Below, in pieces: positions 1 through 11,708 of a DNA stretch of 57,552 nt. The DNA comes from an uncultured Clostridia bacterium. Lineage in GTDB: Bacteria; Bacillota; Clostridia; TANB77; CAG-508. Under the pieces are notes generated by a model. That model did no database searches, was not told where the DNA came from, and saw nothing but the letters and a program-made list of their open reading frames with translations. Both the position numbers and the translations under genes were made by a program. Where the stretch lies: contig CALYAG010000012.1 in assembly GCA_944393465.1 (NCBI GenBank), forward strand, positions 1 through 57,552. Direction: 5' to 3'. Positions within the stretch are counted from its first letter, which is position 1; each line of letters starts with the position of its first letter.

Positions 1-111
1 TAAACCATTGAAATAACTGAATTTTCTTTTGTTATAGTAAATTCAGTCAAAAGTGGAATTTACTTTTGAAACTAACCAGTTTTAAAATTTTTTTATTTCT
101 ATAGTAACGCA

Positions 112-145
112 AAACCACTTTTGAGGAAATCCCCAAAAGTGGTTT
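112..145 (-). terminator. Probable terminator of the flotillin-like gene
   Basis: A 12-bp inverted repeat (AAACCACTTTTG with CAAAAGTGGTTT, 10-base loop) lies 56 bases past the stop codon of the flotillin-like gene. On the minus strand it ends in a short T run. The T run is only four bases, so the call is moderate. Confidence 0.55.
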
Positions 146-200
146 GCTAATAATAAGTAGTTTGTTTGAGTTTTATTGAACAATCATTGTTTCTAAAAAG

Positions 201-1931
201 TTACTTAGCAGCTTTTTGTGTTACATCGTCAGGCTTGCTTGCTTCTTCTGTTTTGGAAACATCCGAGTCATCAGTCTCTTCGTCTTCTTTTCTGAGTGCT
301 CCAAGACCAGCACCAACGGCTTTAGAAAGATCCTCCACTTCTTTTACAACCGGTCTACCATTTAGGGCCTGGTTTTCAGTATTAAGAACCTTCATAAGAG
401 CCGGGAACTGAGAAAGAGTGTCAATCAGCACATTACCAGTGCTTGAGCCATTCGCTCCAGGAATGCTTCCTCCACCAATATTGATGAACTCAGCATTCTG
501 GCCGACATTAGCCATAATCTCTGCCTGTGCAGTTGCAATCTTAATCTGAGCATCAGTTTGAATTTTGAGCTTTTCAATTTCGTAGTTGACTCTTTCATTC
601 GAAGCACGGGCCTCAGCAAGTTTCCTTTCGCCTTCAGCTCTGGCCAGAAGTTTTGCTTTTTCACCTTCTGCTTCTGCGAGCATATCTTGCTTTTTGCCTT
701 CAGCAATCGCCAAAAGTCTTGCTTTTTCTGCATCAGCGGCAGCTTGACCTTCTGCACGAGTCTTAGCAGCTTCTGCTTCAGCTGCCTTTACAACAGCTTC
801 TGCATCACTAGCAGCCACCTTAGCTCTAGCCTCAGCCTTGGTAGTATCTACATCAGCTTCACCTTGTGCTTTCTTACGAGCAGCATCAGCTTCACGCTCA
901 GCAACCTGAATCTTTGCGTCAGCAGCAATAGCTTGAACATTAGCTTCTGCCTCTGCATTGACTCTCTTAGTTGCTTTTTCAGCCTCAGCTCTAGTAATCA
1001 TAACTTCACGCTCTTTTTGAGCAGCAAGGTTTGCCTGTTCCTGACGGGTAATTTCAACTGTGCCTTTTTGAACTTCAACATCCTTTTGACGAACTGTTCT
1101 TTGAAGTTCTTCAGCGATGGCAGCATCAGCATTTGCAGTGTCTGTCTCGATTTTATTTTGAGCGATTTTAACATCGGTTTCTTTTCGTTTTTCCGCCTGT
1201 CTTTGCTCAGCATCCATCGAAGCAATTGCAGACTCTTGCTGAGCTTGTGCTTCAGCAATTTCCGCCTCTTTCGAAGCTTGTGCTTTCTTTTGACGAGTAA
1301 TTTTGTCGACCTCAGCTGTTTTGATTTCAGCTGCCTGCCGCTTTTCAGCAGCATCAATAGCAGCAATGTTATCAAAATAGTGGTTATGATCAGTAACGTC
1401 CTGAATATTCAGAGAAACAAGCTCCAAACCCATATTAGCAAACTCATCTGCAACTCCCGCTTGAATTTGCTTCTTAAATTTTTCTTTGTCCCTCAAAATC
1501 TCTTCAGGAGTCATCGATGCAACCACATCTCTAACTGTACCCATAAGAGTCAATTTGACGTCATCAATAATCCCTTGTTTACCTCTTTCTTTGAAAGAAG
1601 TAATGGCCACACGCAATTTTTCTTCGTCATCAATATTTGGTCTAATTTGCGCAGTCCAATCGCAAATGATTGGAACAGCAGTAGATGTTTTGATTTCGTC
1701 CTCATCAGCTCTAACGGTCAGCATGCATAAGTCAAAATCACTTGCTTTCCGAAAGATTGGAATGACAAAAGCTCCTCCTGAAACCTTGATAATAGGCTTT
1801 TTGCCACCAGTGATGATAAGAGCCTTATCAACATCAACTACCTTATAAATAGATTTGAGGAAAAGGATGAGCACAACCAAAACGACAAAGGCTATAACCA
1901 CAGGAATAACAATGTTTAAAATATTACTCAT
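201..1931 (-). CDS. Flotillin-like SPFH/band 7 membrane scaffold protein
   Basis: The 576-residue product has an N-terminal membrane segment (about residues 5-27), an SPFH/band 7 domain (about 30-200), and a very long Ala/Glu/Lys-rich coiled coil (about 200-460). A Gly/Ser-rich stretch around 488-500 and an acidic tail follow. This is the order seen in flotillins such as FloT/YuaG, which form oligomeric scaffolds in ordered membrane microdomains. The start has an AGGAGAAA site eight bases upstream. No NfeD-type partner is adjacent, although one often accompanies flotillin genes. The gene reads clearly richer in G+C than its neighbours and has its own terminator, so it looks like a single-gene acquisition. 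The flotillin assignment is firm at family level; the cellular role is inferred. Confidence 0.9.
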   Translation of the reverse strand: MSNILNIVIPVVIAFVVLVVLILFLKSIYKVVDVDKALIITGGKKPIIKVSGGAFVIPIFRKASDFDLCMLTVRADEDEIKTSTAVPIICDWTAQIRPNIDDEEKLRVAITSFKERGKQGIIDDVKLTLMGTVRDVVASMTPEEILRDKEKFKKQIQAGVADEFANMGLELVSLNIQDVTDHNHYFDNIAAIDAAEKRQAAEIKTAEVDKITRQKKAQASKEAEIAEAQAQQESAIASMDAEQRQAEKRKETDVKIAQNKIETDTANADAAIAEELQRTVRQKDVEVQKGTVEITRQEQANLAAQKEREVMITRAEAEKATKRVNAEAEANVQAIAADAKIQVAEREADAARKKAQGEADVDTTKAEARAKVAASDAEAVVKAAEAEAAKTRAEGQAAADAEKARLLAIAEGKKQDMLAEAEGEKAKLLARAEGERKLAEARASNERVNYEIEKLKIQTDAQIKIATAQAEIMANVGQNAEFINIGGGSIPGANGSSTGNVLIDTLSQFPALMKVLNTENQALNGRPVVKEVEDLSKAVGAGLGALRKEDEETDDSDVSKTEEASKPDDVTQKAAK

Positions 1932-2150
1932 AGCAGTTTCTCCTATTCTAATTTTCTCTACAAACTACTTACTATTATTTCTTTGTCTACACCTCCTACA
2001 TAATTATACGATTGAAGTTATCAACAAAACTCGGGTTACATTATATCATGCTTTACTCCACATTGCAAGTATTCTGTAAACCAAATATTATATTGTTTAT
2101 ACATCAAAACATTTTTTTAAATCACTCCAAATCATTTTGTTAGCAATTTA

Positions 2151-2179
2151 TTGTAATTTCTCAGCTTTTATGCTATTAT
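2151..2179 (+). promoter_or_regulatory. Candidate sigma-A promoter of rqcH
   Basis: TTGTAA and TATTAT are separated by 17 bases, about 35 bases upstream of the rqcH start codon. An AAAGGA ribosome-binding site lies between. The -35 is imperfect. Confidence 0.5.
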
Positions 2180-2212
2180 TTTTAAGTATTAATTGATGAA
2201 AGGACTGATTAC

Positions 2213-3991
2213 ATGGCATTTGACGGAATAGTTTTAAAAAAAGTTGTAGATGAATTACAAGTTTTGCAAAATGGTAAAGTTAATAGAATATATGAGCCAA
2301 ATAAAAATGAGCTTTTATTAAGTATTTATGCAAATGGCAATACATATGCTTTAAATATAGATATAAGTGCAAATAATTACAGAGTAAATTTAACAACAAA
2401 TGAAAAGCCTAATCCTTTTGTTGCGCCTAATTTTTGTATGCTTTTAAGAAAATATTTAATAAATTCTAGAATTAATAAAATTTATACAAATGGATTAGAA
2501 AGAATTTGCTTTATTGAATTTGAATGTTTTAATGAAATGAATGATAAAATTTATAGGACTTTGGTTATTGAGCTTATGGGAAAGTACAGTAACGTCATAC
2601 TTGTAAATAGCGAAAATACTATAATTGATGCTTTAAAAAGATTTGACAGCGAGTCTGCTAGAAGAGACATCATGCCTGGTCGCAAATATGTTTTTCCAAA
2701 TTCAGACAAGCAGGATTTTTTAAGCTATACTGAAAAAGATTTTGTAGACTATTGTATGAAATCAGACTATCATACCTTAGACAGCTTACTACCTTCTAGT
2801 TTTACAGGAATAAGCAAACTATTTATTCAAAGCTGTTTAGAAGAGCTAAAAATATCTAATACCGTTACTGAAAATAGTTTAAAAGAAATTTACAAATATA
2901 TAAATGATATTTTAAATGGATATAGTATTTGCAAAAATTATAAGAATAACTATACTATTTTTAAATATCATGAAGAAAATAGTGCCCTTGCAAGTTCAGA
3001 TGCTGAAATTCAGCTAAGCAATTCAAGCGACAATAATATTAATAAGGCAACTAATAGTCTTCAAATTAATTTCTTTTTGGATGATTTTTATTTTAGCAAA
3101 GCGCAAGAAGATATTTTTAAAAATTATAGAAATAACCTTTTGAAAGTTATAAATGGAACTCTGGATAAGCTTACAAGAAAGCTAGATAACATCAATGCAA
3201 AAATAGAATCTTGTAAAAACATGGAGCAATATAAAACATATGGTGAACTACTTATTGCTAATATTTACAGAATTGATACATTAAAAATTTCAGACAATTT
3301 TGTCGAATTAGAGAACTATTATGATAACAATAATTTAGTTAAAATACCTATAAACAATGAGCTTTCTACATCACAGAATGCCGAAAATTATTTTAAAAAA
3401 TACAATAAGCAAAAGAATACATTAGAAATTGTAAATGCTCAAAAAAAGGATTCTGAGAAAGAATTGGACTATTTAGAAAGTTTAATATATGAATTAGACA
3501 ATGCCAATGATTTGGATTCAGTAAATGAAATATACAATGAAATCTCTGAAAATTTATTGTTTAATGATAATACTAACTTAAAATCAAATAAAATGCAAAA
3601 TAAAGGAATAAAAAGAGAAACTTCTAGTATAGACAATTACATGAGAATGAACATTGATGGTTACACAGTTTTAATTGGAAAAAATAATAGACAAAATGAT
3701 TATTTAACAATGAAAGTCGCAAATGACAATGATTACTGGTTTCACACTAAAGATATTCATGGAAGCCATGTAATACTACGCTGTGGTGGCGATATGCCCA
3801 AAATGGAAACAATAATAAAGTGTGCCAAAATTGCAGCATATTATAGCAAAGCTAAATTTTCTTCAAATGTACCTGTTGACTATACTTTAGTCAAATATGT
3901 TAAAAAGCCAAATGGCGCAGTTCCAGGCTATGTAATATATACAAATCAAAAGACAGTAAATGTAGAACCAAGTTCAGGCATAGATTTTTAA
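2213..3991 (+). CDS. rqcH: RqcH/NFACT family ribosome quality control protein
   Basis: The 592-residue protein matches RqcH (Rqc2/NEMF family) along its whole length. It has an NFACT-N domain opening with MAFDG, the FCMLLRK motif near residue 75, a coiled-coil middle (about 300-440), and the NFACT-R domain with GKNNRQNDYLT near 487 and DYWFHTKDIHGSHV near 507. Family members bind obstructed 50S subunits and recruit tRNA-Ala to add C-terminal alanine tails that mark stalled nascent chains for degradation. The Asp-Arg pair needed for tailing in Bacillus subtilis (D97/R98) is Glu96-Arg97 here (GLERIC). The start has AAAGGA about eight bases upstream. It is one of only two protein-coding genes on the plus strand and converges with the DUF4116 gene across a repeat. 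Confidence 0.93.
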   Translation: MAFDGIVLKKVVDELQVLQNGKVNRIYEPNKNELLLSIYANGNTYALNIDISANNYRVNLTTNEKPNPFVAPNFCMLLRKYLINSRINKIYTNGLERICFIEFECFNEMNDKIYRTLVIELMGKYSNVILVNSENTIIDALKRFDSESARRDIMPGRKYVFPNSDKQDFLSYTEKDFVDYCMKSDYHTLDSLLPSSFTGISKLFIQSCLEELKISNTVTENSLKEIYKYINDILNGYSICKNYKNNYTIFKYHEENSALASSDAEIQLSNSSDNNINKATNSLQINFFLDDFYFSKAQEDIFKNYRNNLLKVINGTLDKLTRKLDNINAKIESCKNMEQYKTYGELLIANIYRIDTLKISDNFVELENYYDNNNLVKIPINNELSTSQNAENYFKKYNKQKNTLEIVNAQKKDSEKELDYLESLIYELDNANDLDSVNEIYNEISENLLFNDNTNLKSNKMQNKGIKRETSSIDNYMRMNIDGYTVLIGKNNRQNDYLTMKVANDNDYWFHTKDIHGSHVILRCGGDMPKMETIIKCAKIAAYYSKAKFSSNVPVDYTLVKYVKKPNGAVPGYVIYTNQKTVNVEPSSGIDF

Positions 3992-3993
3992 AA

Positions 3994-4130
3994 TTTTTTT
4001 CAGTTGGGGACGGTCCTAAATCGAAAAAATATTATTTCTACTTAAGTTTCGTTCCTGCTTGAAAATTTTTTCGATTTAAGACCGTCCCCAACTGAAAATT
4101 TTCGATTTAGGACCGTCCCCAACTGAAAAA
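3994..4130. repeat. Type A intergenic inverted repeat, three arms
   Basis: One forward arm (core CAGTTGGGGACGGTCC, followed by TAAATCGAAAAAA) faces two reverse-complement arms. The spacer carries the family's internal sequence around CGTTCCT. The locus fills the gap between two convergent genes and starts two bases after the rqcH stop codon. The arms can fold into a long hairpin with T runs at both ends, so it may terminate transcription both ways. Confidence 0.9.
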
Positions 4131-4137
4131 ATATAAT

Positions 4138-4539
4138 TTATTCTTCAGGTGGATGCAAATAATTATTTATGTCTTCATCTTTCCTTAGTTCATCAGTCAA
4201 AAACATCTCTGCTCTTTTATCTTGTTTTATTGCAGCCATTCCAATGTCCTTATCTCCTCTAAGTCTTTTGCTTGCATATTTTAGTATTAAGCCTTTATTA
4301 GTTACAGCTGCTAAAACAACATCTTTGTCATCTCTTAGTTCTTTACTTGCATAATATAAAAGCTGTCCATCTTGCGAAACTGCTTTTAGGACCAAATCTT
4401 TATCTTCAAACAACTTACTTGAAGCATATGCTAATACCCAACTTGCTTTATCTTTTAAAGCTTGAAGCATAAATTCTTTATTGTCCGCATTTGCTTCTGC
4501 ATCTTCTATTTGATACTCTTTCTCTTCCTCTTCTTCCAT
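4138..4539 (-). CDS. DUF4116-type repeat protein
   Basis: The product has 133 residues: an acidic N terminus followed by about three repeats of a motif with the pattern YASK-L--DKD-VLAAV (for example ASKELRDDKDVVLAAV). This pattern defines DUF4116, whose members have no established function. There is no signal peptide or membrane segment, so it is probably cytoplasmic. An AAGGAAGT site lies upstream of the chosen ATG. It is converging with rqcH, and the gap is filled by an intergenic repeat. Confidence 0.75.
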   Translation of the reverse strand: MEEEEEKEYQIEDAEANADNKEFMLQALKDKASWVLAYASSKLFEDKDLVLKAVSQDGQLLYYASKELRDDKDVVLAAVTNKGLILKYASKRLRGDKDIGMAAIKQDKRAEMFLTDELRKDEDINNYLHPPEE

Positions 4540-4577
4540 TCTTTCATTTACTTCCTTTTATTTCAATTTTCCAACTT

Positions 4578-4817
4578 CTACGTATCCTGCTTATACTCTA
4601 ATTCCGTCATATACGGAAACATCTGCTTTATTGCTTTTGTTGTAATCATTGCTTTTACTGGTACTGGATTTTTGCTCATTTGTTCTACCAATTCTTGCAT
4701 ATAGCAATTTTCTCTAAGTTTATAAACAACGTATCTATTTCTTACATAGTTAAATAATATTTTATATCCGTCATCTAAATCTTCTGAAAAGCGCTTGAAA
4801 GTGTACTTGCCATCCAT
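4578..4817 (-). CDS. Small conserved-looking protein of unknown function
   Basis: This is a 79-residue protein that I do not recognise. It starts MDGKYTFKRF, is rich in Tyr and Lys/Arg in the first half, and ends in an acidic tail. There is no membrane segment. The start at 4817 is chosen because AAAAGGAGAAG lies just upstream; the frame stays open further, to 4940, but that extension overlaps an intergenic repeat. It lies between ligA and the DUF4116 gene on the same strand, so it could be co-transcribed with either. Confidence 0.6.
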   Translation of the reverse strand: MDGKYTFKRFSEDLDDGYKILFNYVRNRYVVYKLRENCYMQELVEQMSKNPVPVKAMITTKAIKQMFPYMTELEYKQDT

Positions 4818-4895
4818 TTTGAAAATACTTCTCCTTTTAATAAATTTTTGCCAATAATGATCGTCCATACTGACATGATAGTGCCAATAAATGAG

Positions 4896-4950
4896 CGTCC
4901 TATTTGACAATGCTAATGTTGTCAAATAGAACCGTCCCAATTGACAATCT
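4896..4950. repeat. Type B intergenic inverted repeat
   Basis: Two arms read CCTATTTGACAA and TTGTCAAATAGAACCGTCCC, followed by AATTGACAAT. The left arm is degenerate. The element ends four bases from the ligA stop codon. Confidence 0.75.
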
Positions 4951-4953
4951 CCT

Positions 4954-7014
<2,061 letters not shown>

Positions 7015-7620
7015 CTATTTCTTTCTCGCATCTTTAAACAACTCTTTTGCACCTTTTAAATAATCATATCCTGAGAAAATAGTTGCAATTGTACATATTA
7101 TCATCATAATTGTAGTTATTAAATTAAGTACAAAAGCAACTCCATTTAAAGAACCACTAAATATAGCTCCAAAGCCATTTACATCAACAAATGCTAATAT
7201 GATTGCTATCATTTGAGTAACAGTTTTTAATTTACCCCAAACACTTGCTGCTATTACTTTACCATTTTCCTCTACCGCTATAAGCCTATATCCTGAAACA
7301 GCAAACTCTCTTGTTATAATAATAATTGGTATCCATGAAGGTAATTTGCCTGCACCAACTAATATAAGCATTGCTGAAACGACCAATATTTTGTCTGCTA
7401 TTGGATCTAAGAATTTGCCAAAATTGGTTATTTGATTATTTTTTCGTGCTAAGTATCCATCTAATTTATCAGTAATAGATGCTATTATAAATATAACATC
7501 CATTATTATAAAATTTAATGGTACTCCTAAAATATTTACTGGTATATTTATTAGTGAAAATATAACCATTACTGGTACTAAAATTATTCTAAAAATAGTT
7601 AGTTTGTTAGGTGTATTCAT
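7015..7620 (-). CDS. pgsA: CDP-diacylglycerol-glycerol-3-phosphate 3-phosphatidyltransferase
   Basis: The protein has 201 residues and several membrane segments. It carries the complete CDP-alcohol phosphotransferase signature D-x2-DG-x2-AR-x8-G-x3-D-x3-D: Asp51, Asp54, Gly55, Ala58, Arg59, Gly68, Asp72 and Asp76. Family members of this size and type make phosphatidylglycerol phosphate, the committed step to phosphatidylglycerol and cardiolipin. The exact alcohol substrate is inferred from closest resemblance to PgsA. An AAGGGACG site precedes the ATG. Confidence 0.93.
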   Translation of the reverse strand: MNTPNKLTIFRIILVPVMVIFSLINIPVNILGVPLNFIIMDVIFIIASITDKLDGYLARKNNQITNFGKFLDPIADKILVVSAMLILVGAGKLPSWIPIIIITREFAVSGYRLIAVEENGKVIAASVWGKLKTVTQMIAIILAFVDVNGFGAIFSGSLNGVAFVLNLITTIMMIICTIATIFSGYDYLKGAKELFKDARKK

Positions 7621-7777
7621 AATCGAACTACGTCCCTTGCATAAATATTTAGGTTCTTAAAGGCCACCCATAAGCCTTGGCAGAAAGTCACAAAATGTAA
7701 CTTTCTGTGCATTAATTCTATCCAATAGGGAAAGTTTAGATTACCCTATTCAATCTCAAATTTGAATAAAAGCCTTT

Positions 7778-10738
7778 TTATTGTACAACACTATTTGCAA
7801 CTTCATTTGCCACAGTATTTGTATTTACTTCATTCGCAATTTCATTTGCAGTTTCATTTGCTTTCTGCTCTTTTACCGCATTATCTAGTTCATCAATAAG
7901 ACTTGTTAGTGTCTGCATATCTTCTCCAAACAATCTCCAGTCATTGTTACTGCTTGAATTTTTAACATTTGAATTTGCCTTGATTATTTCATTTATTAAA
8001 TCATCAATATTGTCCGGATCTGTTATTTCAATATTACCAGCTGATTGTGAAAGCAAGTTTGTTAATGCTTCATCAAAATTATTTCCAATAGCTATTTTGT
8101 TTCCAGATGCCACAACAACTCTTTTTAATGTAGGCTTTTGCTCTGTTGTTTCATTTAACAATTGTTGATAAACTGGCTCAACATATAAAATAGTATTATT
8201 AATTGGAACAGCAATCAAATTTCTTGTAATTTTTGTTCCACTTACTGATAAGCTGGCAATGTCTGTTGAAATTGTTCCATCTTGATTAATTTGAGTTTCA
8301 ATTTGCATTGGCCCCAATACATTACTGTCAGTTGGGAATTCATATAATTTAAGTTTTGCTTCGCCATTTTCGTATGTTCCTACCATATATGAAATCATAT
8401 TTTGCTTTCCATATGGAGTAAATGGTATAACTAAGCCAAGTGTTTCTGTATCTGTTCCTGCAGGTTTTACCATTGTATAATAGCTTTTCATTTGAATAGT
8501 TCTGCCATTATTATTAGACTCTGCAATTTTCCAAATATCATTTGCTCTATAAAGTACTTCTGGCTGAATATTATGATATTTTTGAATCACTTCAGCTTGT
8601 ATATCATACAAATATTGTGGATATATAAAATGCTTACTTATATCTTCAGGAATTTTTTCATCTTTATCGACAAATAATCCTGGATACATATTGTTATATG
8701 CCATAACAATTGGGTCTGTTCTATCTGTAATATAAAATTTCATTGTTCCATCAAATGCATTTACTATAACCTTCACAGAATTACGTATATAGTTTATTGT
8801 TTGGCCATTTTCTAATTCTATTTGCTCAGAAAATGGATAACTATTTGATGTTGTATAAGCATCTATTACCCAATACTGATTACCAGAATCATCTACAACC
8901 AAATAAGGGTTTTCGTCATATGTTAAATATGGCATAATTATTCTCGCTCTTTCTAAAATATTTCTATTAATAATTATTTTGCTATTACTATCTACATTTC
9001 CTGAAAAAGCTAATTGTAAATCTCCTTCTTTTATGCCAAGAACAATTCTATCAAAGAAATTTAATGTTAGTCCTGCATCTCCTGTATATGAGTAATTTTG
9101 CTCTGTTGCATCATCATTTAAGTAATCGAATTCGGTATTTTTATCTTTATTTACAACAACCGCATTGTTTGTCTCTAAGCCAAAATATATTCTTGGCTCA
9201 GTGGTAGAAATTTCTGCCTCTGACAAATCTCCAAATTCTTTTTGAATATTACTCAAATTACCCTCTTCGTCTGTTTTTCCAGCCATGGTAATTACAGCTC
9301 CATAGCCATGAGTATATTCATAAGTTTTGTTTGAATATGTTGTATTACTACTATCTATTTCTCTAGGGCTAACATAAACAAGTGTAGGCTTGTTATTTAT
9401 ATTATACATCTCAACCTGTGTACTTCTGTATGTGTAATAGCCTTTTTCTGTTTGAGAGCTTTTTAAATCTTGTAAAACATTACTGCTGCTTACTATTGCT
9501 ACATTGTCTATAACATTACTATTTTGATTTAATTCCTCTCTTGTAATTGTTCCACTATAATCTATATTTTGTTCCTCAATATTTATTCCAAAAGCGTTTT
9601 TAGTTTGCCTAATATTTTCAGCTATGTATTCTTGATTTTTATCAAGTACATTTGAACCTATAAATATTAATTGATATCCTGCAAGAGCTACTGCTAAAAT
9701 TATTAAATAAACTGGCACAATAAGCAAATTTCCTAAAACTCTTCTTGTGCTTTTTTCTTTTAGAGCTTTATATGCCCTCCAAACTGAAATTACTGCAAGT
9801 ATTGCAAATAGTACATATCCCCATAGTTTAACAGTAACATCTGAATTTCCTGCACCAAATAAAGAAAATTGAGTAGCATCACTAAGTTCAATTGTTAAGA
9901 ATTTCTCGTTTCCCATATTTTGTACCATATAGAAGAAGATGAATAATCCTAAAAGTATTGCTATAAGCTTAATTCTAGAGCCTAGTTTAGATACTAAATC
10001 AACCTTTTTAATTGACTCACGTGCAACGCCTTCAAAGCTAATATTTAGAACAATTAGCGCATATACAACTGCATAAACAATTGTAGCTATAACAACTACA
10101 AGCAAATATGAAAGCAAAAATGTTATAAAAGGTCTTTGGAACATAAAGTAAGATATGTCCAGACCAAAGACTAAATCTGTAGAGCCAAATTTTGAATTAC
10201 TGAAACATAGCAAAATGCTATTTAATAGCAATTTTGTTGTAGCAATGCTTCCTATAAGTGCTATTATAAAGCAAATTGACTTATTTGGAAATCTTGGCAT
10301 TTCCTTCTTTTCATCATCAAAAAACACCTTAAGACTTTTTCTAAGTGTTCTATTTGTAAAGTAAAACGCACAATATAAAAAGGCAAAGTTTATGGCAAAG
10401 GTAATAAATGTATAAGCTAAGTTTCTCCAAAATACTGGTATATAGCTTTCACCTATTGCTTTAAATTCAAGATAACTTCCTCTTGCATAGATAAATAATG
10501 CCAAAAGAGCTATTACTAAAATTACTAAAACAACTATTGTTCTTTTTCTTGTAGATTTTTTTATTTTTTCTGAATTTTCTGACACGCTATTTACTTCTTT
10601 TTTTGGCATTTTCTTTTCCTTGCTTTCAATTTTGCTTTGATTTTTATCATTTACTGTTGTGTTCTCTTCTTTTTTATCATTTTGCCTATTTTTAATTTCA
10701 TCTTGAGATTTATTATTATTTTTATTTTCTTTTCTCAA
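7778..10738 (-). CDS. UPF0182 family large membrane protein
   Basis: The 986-residue protein starts with a highly charged Lys/Asn-rich cytoplasmic segment (about 1-68). About seven membrane segments follow (about 70-370), then a large presumably extracellular domain and an Asn/Glu/Ala-rich tail. This architecture is that of the UPF0182 family, which is widespread in Actinobacteria and Clostridia and has no settled function. The start codon is TTG, supported by AAGGAGGAG about ten bases upstream; no in-frame ATG fits that site. It lies between ftsY and pgsA on the same strand with modest gaps. Confidence 0.88.
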   Translation of the reverse strand: MRKENKNNNKSQDEIKNRQNDKKEENTTVNDKNQSKIESKEKKMPKKEVNSVSENSEKIKKSTRKRTIVVLVILVIALLALFIYARGSYLEFKAIGESYIPVFWRNLAYTFITFAINFAFLYCAFYFTNRTLRKSLKVFFDDEKKEMPRFPNKSICFIIALIGSIATTKLLLNSILLCFSNSKFGSTDLVFGLDISYFMFQRPFITFLLSYLLVVVIATIVYAVVYALIVLNISFEGVARESIKKVDLVSKLGSRIKLIAILLGLFIFFYMVQNMGNEKFLTIELSDATQFSLFGAGNSDVTVKLWGYVLFAILAVISVWRAYKALKEKSTRRVLGNLLIVPVYLIILAVALAGYQLIFIGSNVLDKNQEYIAENIRQTKNAFGINIEEQNIDYSGTITREELNQNSNVIDNVAIVSSSNVLQDLKSSQTEKGYYTYRSTQVEMYNINNKPTLVYVSPREIDSSNTTYSNKTYEYTHGYGAVITMAGKTDEEGNLSNIQKEFGDLSEAEISTTEPRIYFGLETNNAVVVNKDKNTEFDYLNDDATEQNYSYTGDAGLTLNFFDRIVLGIKEGDLQLAFSGNVDSNSKIIINRNILERARIIMPYLTYDENPYLVVDDSGNQYWVIDAYTTSNSYPFSEQIELENGQTINYIRNSVKVIVNAFDGTMKFYITDRTDPIVMAYNNMYPGLFVDKDEKIPEDISKHFIYPQYLYDIQAEVIQKYHNIQPEVLYRANDIWKIAESNNNGRTIQMKSYYTMVKPAGTDTETLGLVIPFTPYGKQNMISYMVGTYENGEAKLKLYEFPTDSNVLGPMQIETQINQDGTISTDIASLSVSGTKITRNLIAVPINNTILYVEPVYQQLLNETTEQKPTLKRVVVASGNKIAIGNNFDEALTNLLSQSAGNIEITDPDNIDDLINEIIKANSNVKNSSSNNDWRLFGEDMQTLTSLIDELDNAVKEQKANETANEIANEVNTNTVANEVANSVVQ

Positions 10739-10829
10739 ACAAAATCTCCTCCTTAAATAATAGTTTCATTACCAAATTGCTTAAGCAATAATATTCATTG
10801 ATTTGTAGCATTAGTTTTACTTTCAACTT

Positions 10830-11708
10830 TTAAATTATTGCATCTATGAATTCTTTGCTGTTAAATTCTTGCATATCATCTATTTGTTCCCCAACGCCTA
10901 TGTATTTTATAGGTATTTTATTTTCATCAACAATTCCTATAACTACTCCGCCTTTTGCTGTTCCATCAAGTTTTGTAAGAACCAAGCCTGTTACTCCAGT
11001 AGTCTCTTTAAACGCCTTTACTTGAGAAATTGCATTTTGACCTGTTGATGCATCTAATACTAGCAAGACTTCCTTTGAGCTATTAGGCAATTCTCTATCT
11101 ATAACTCTTTTAATTTTTTCTAATTCATCCATTAAGTACTTTTTATTTTGTAATCTGCCAGCTGTATCACAAATAAGTACATCTGCATTTTCTTCTTTTG
11201 CAACTTTTATAGAATCAAATATAACTGAAGCTGGGTCTGCTCCTTCATTTCCTTTTACTAATTTTGCGCCGGCTCTTTCTGCCCACACTTCAAGTTGCTC
11301 TGTTGCAGCTGCCCTAAAAGTGTCTCCTGAAGCAATTATGACTTTTTTGCCTTCTTTTTTTAAATTATTGGCTATTTTTCCAATTGAAGTTGTTTTTCCA
11401 GCTCCATTTACGCCAACCATTAATATTACAGCTGGCTTATTGCTTAAGTCTAGTTTTGGATTATTATCTTTAAAAATTTCTTCTATTTCATCTCTTAAAG
11501 CCTGTTTTACTTGTTCAGCCTCTTTTAAATTTTCTTTCTTAATTCTAGTTCTTAAATTATCTATTATTTTTTCTGTTGTTTCCATACCAACATCTGCAAT
11601 TATTAACTTTTCTTCTAATTCATCAAGCAAATTTTCATCTACTTTTGTAAATGTAAACATTTGCTTTGTTTTTGCTAGTCCTTGTTTTAATTTATCAAAA
11701 AAGCCCAT
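10830..11708 (-). CDS. ftsY: Signal recognition particle receptor FtsY
   Basis: The protein is the SRP receptor GTPase (NG domains), which docks SRP-ribosome complexes at the membrane for co-translational insertion. It is 292 residues long from the ATG at 11708. The G1 loop is GVNGAGKTT (about 99-107); DTAGRLQNK (G3) and TKLDGTAKGG (G4/G5) follow. The acidic A domain seen in enterobacteria is absent, as is usual in Firmicutes. Start choice is uncertain: a TTG at 11726 is also in frame. Neither has a well-placed Shine-Dalgarno, because the AAGGAG lies more than 20 bases from both. Confidence 0.95.
   Translation of the reverse strand: MGFFDKLKQGLAKTKQMFTFTKVDENLLDELEEKLIIADVGMETTEKIIDNLRTRIKKENLKEAEQVKQALRDEIEEIFKDNNPKLDLSNKPAVILMVGVNGAGKTTSIGKIANNLKKEGKKVIIASGDTFRAAATEQLEVWAERAGAKLVKGNEGADPASVIFDSIKVAKEENADVLICDTAGRLQNKKYLMDELEKIKRVIDRELPNSSKEVLLVLDASTGQNAISQVKAFKETTGVTGLVLTKLDGTAKGGVVIGIVDENKIPIKYIGVGEQIDDMQEFNSKEFIDAII

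Noticed and set aside
558..1730. Long plus-strand open frame opposite the flotillin-like gene
   Set aside because: It is Ser/Cys/Phe-rich antisense of an Ala/Glu/Lys coiled coil, has no ribosome-binding site and no recognisable domain.
4818..4940. N-terminal extension of the small unknown protein
   Set aside because: It reads through a type B repeat and lacks a Shine-Dalgarno, whereas the ATG at 4817 has a strong one.
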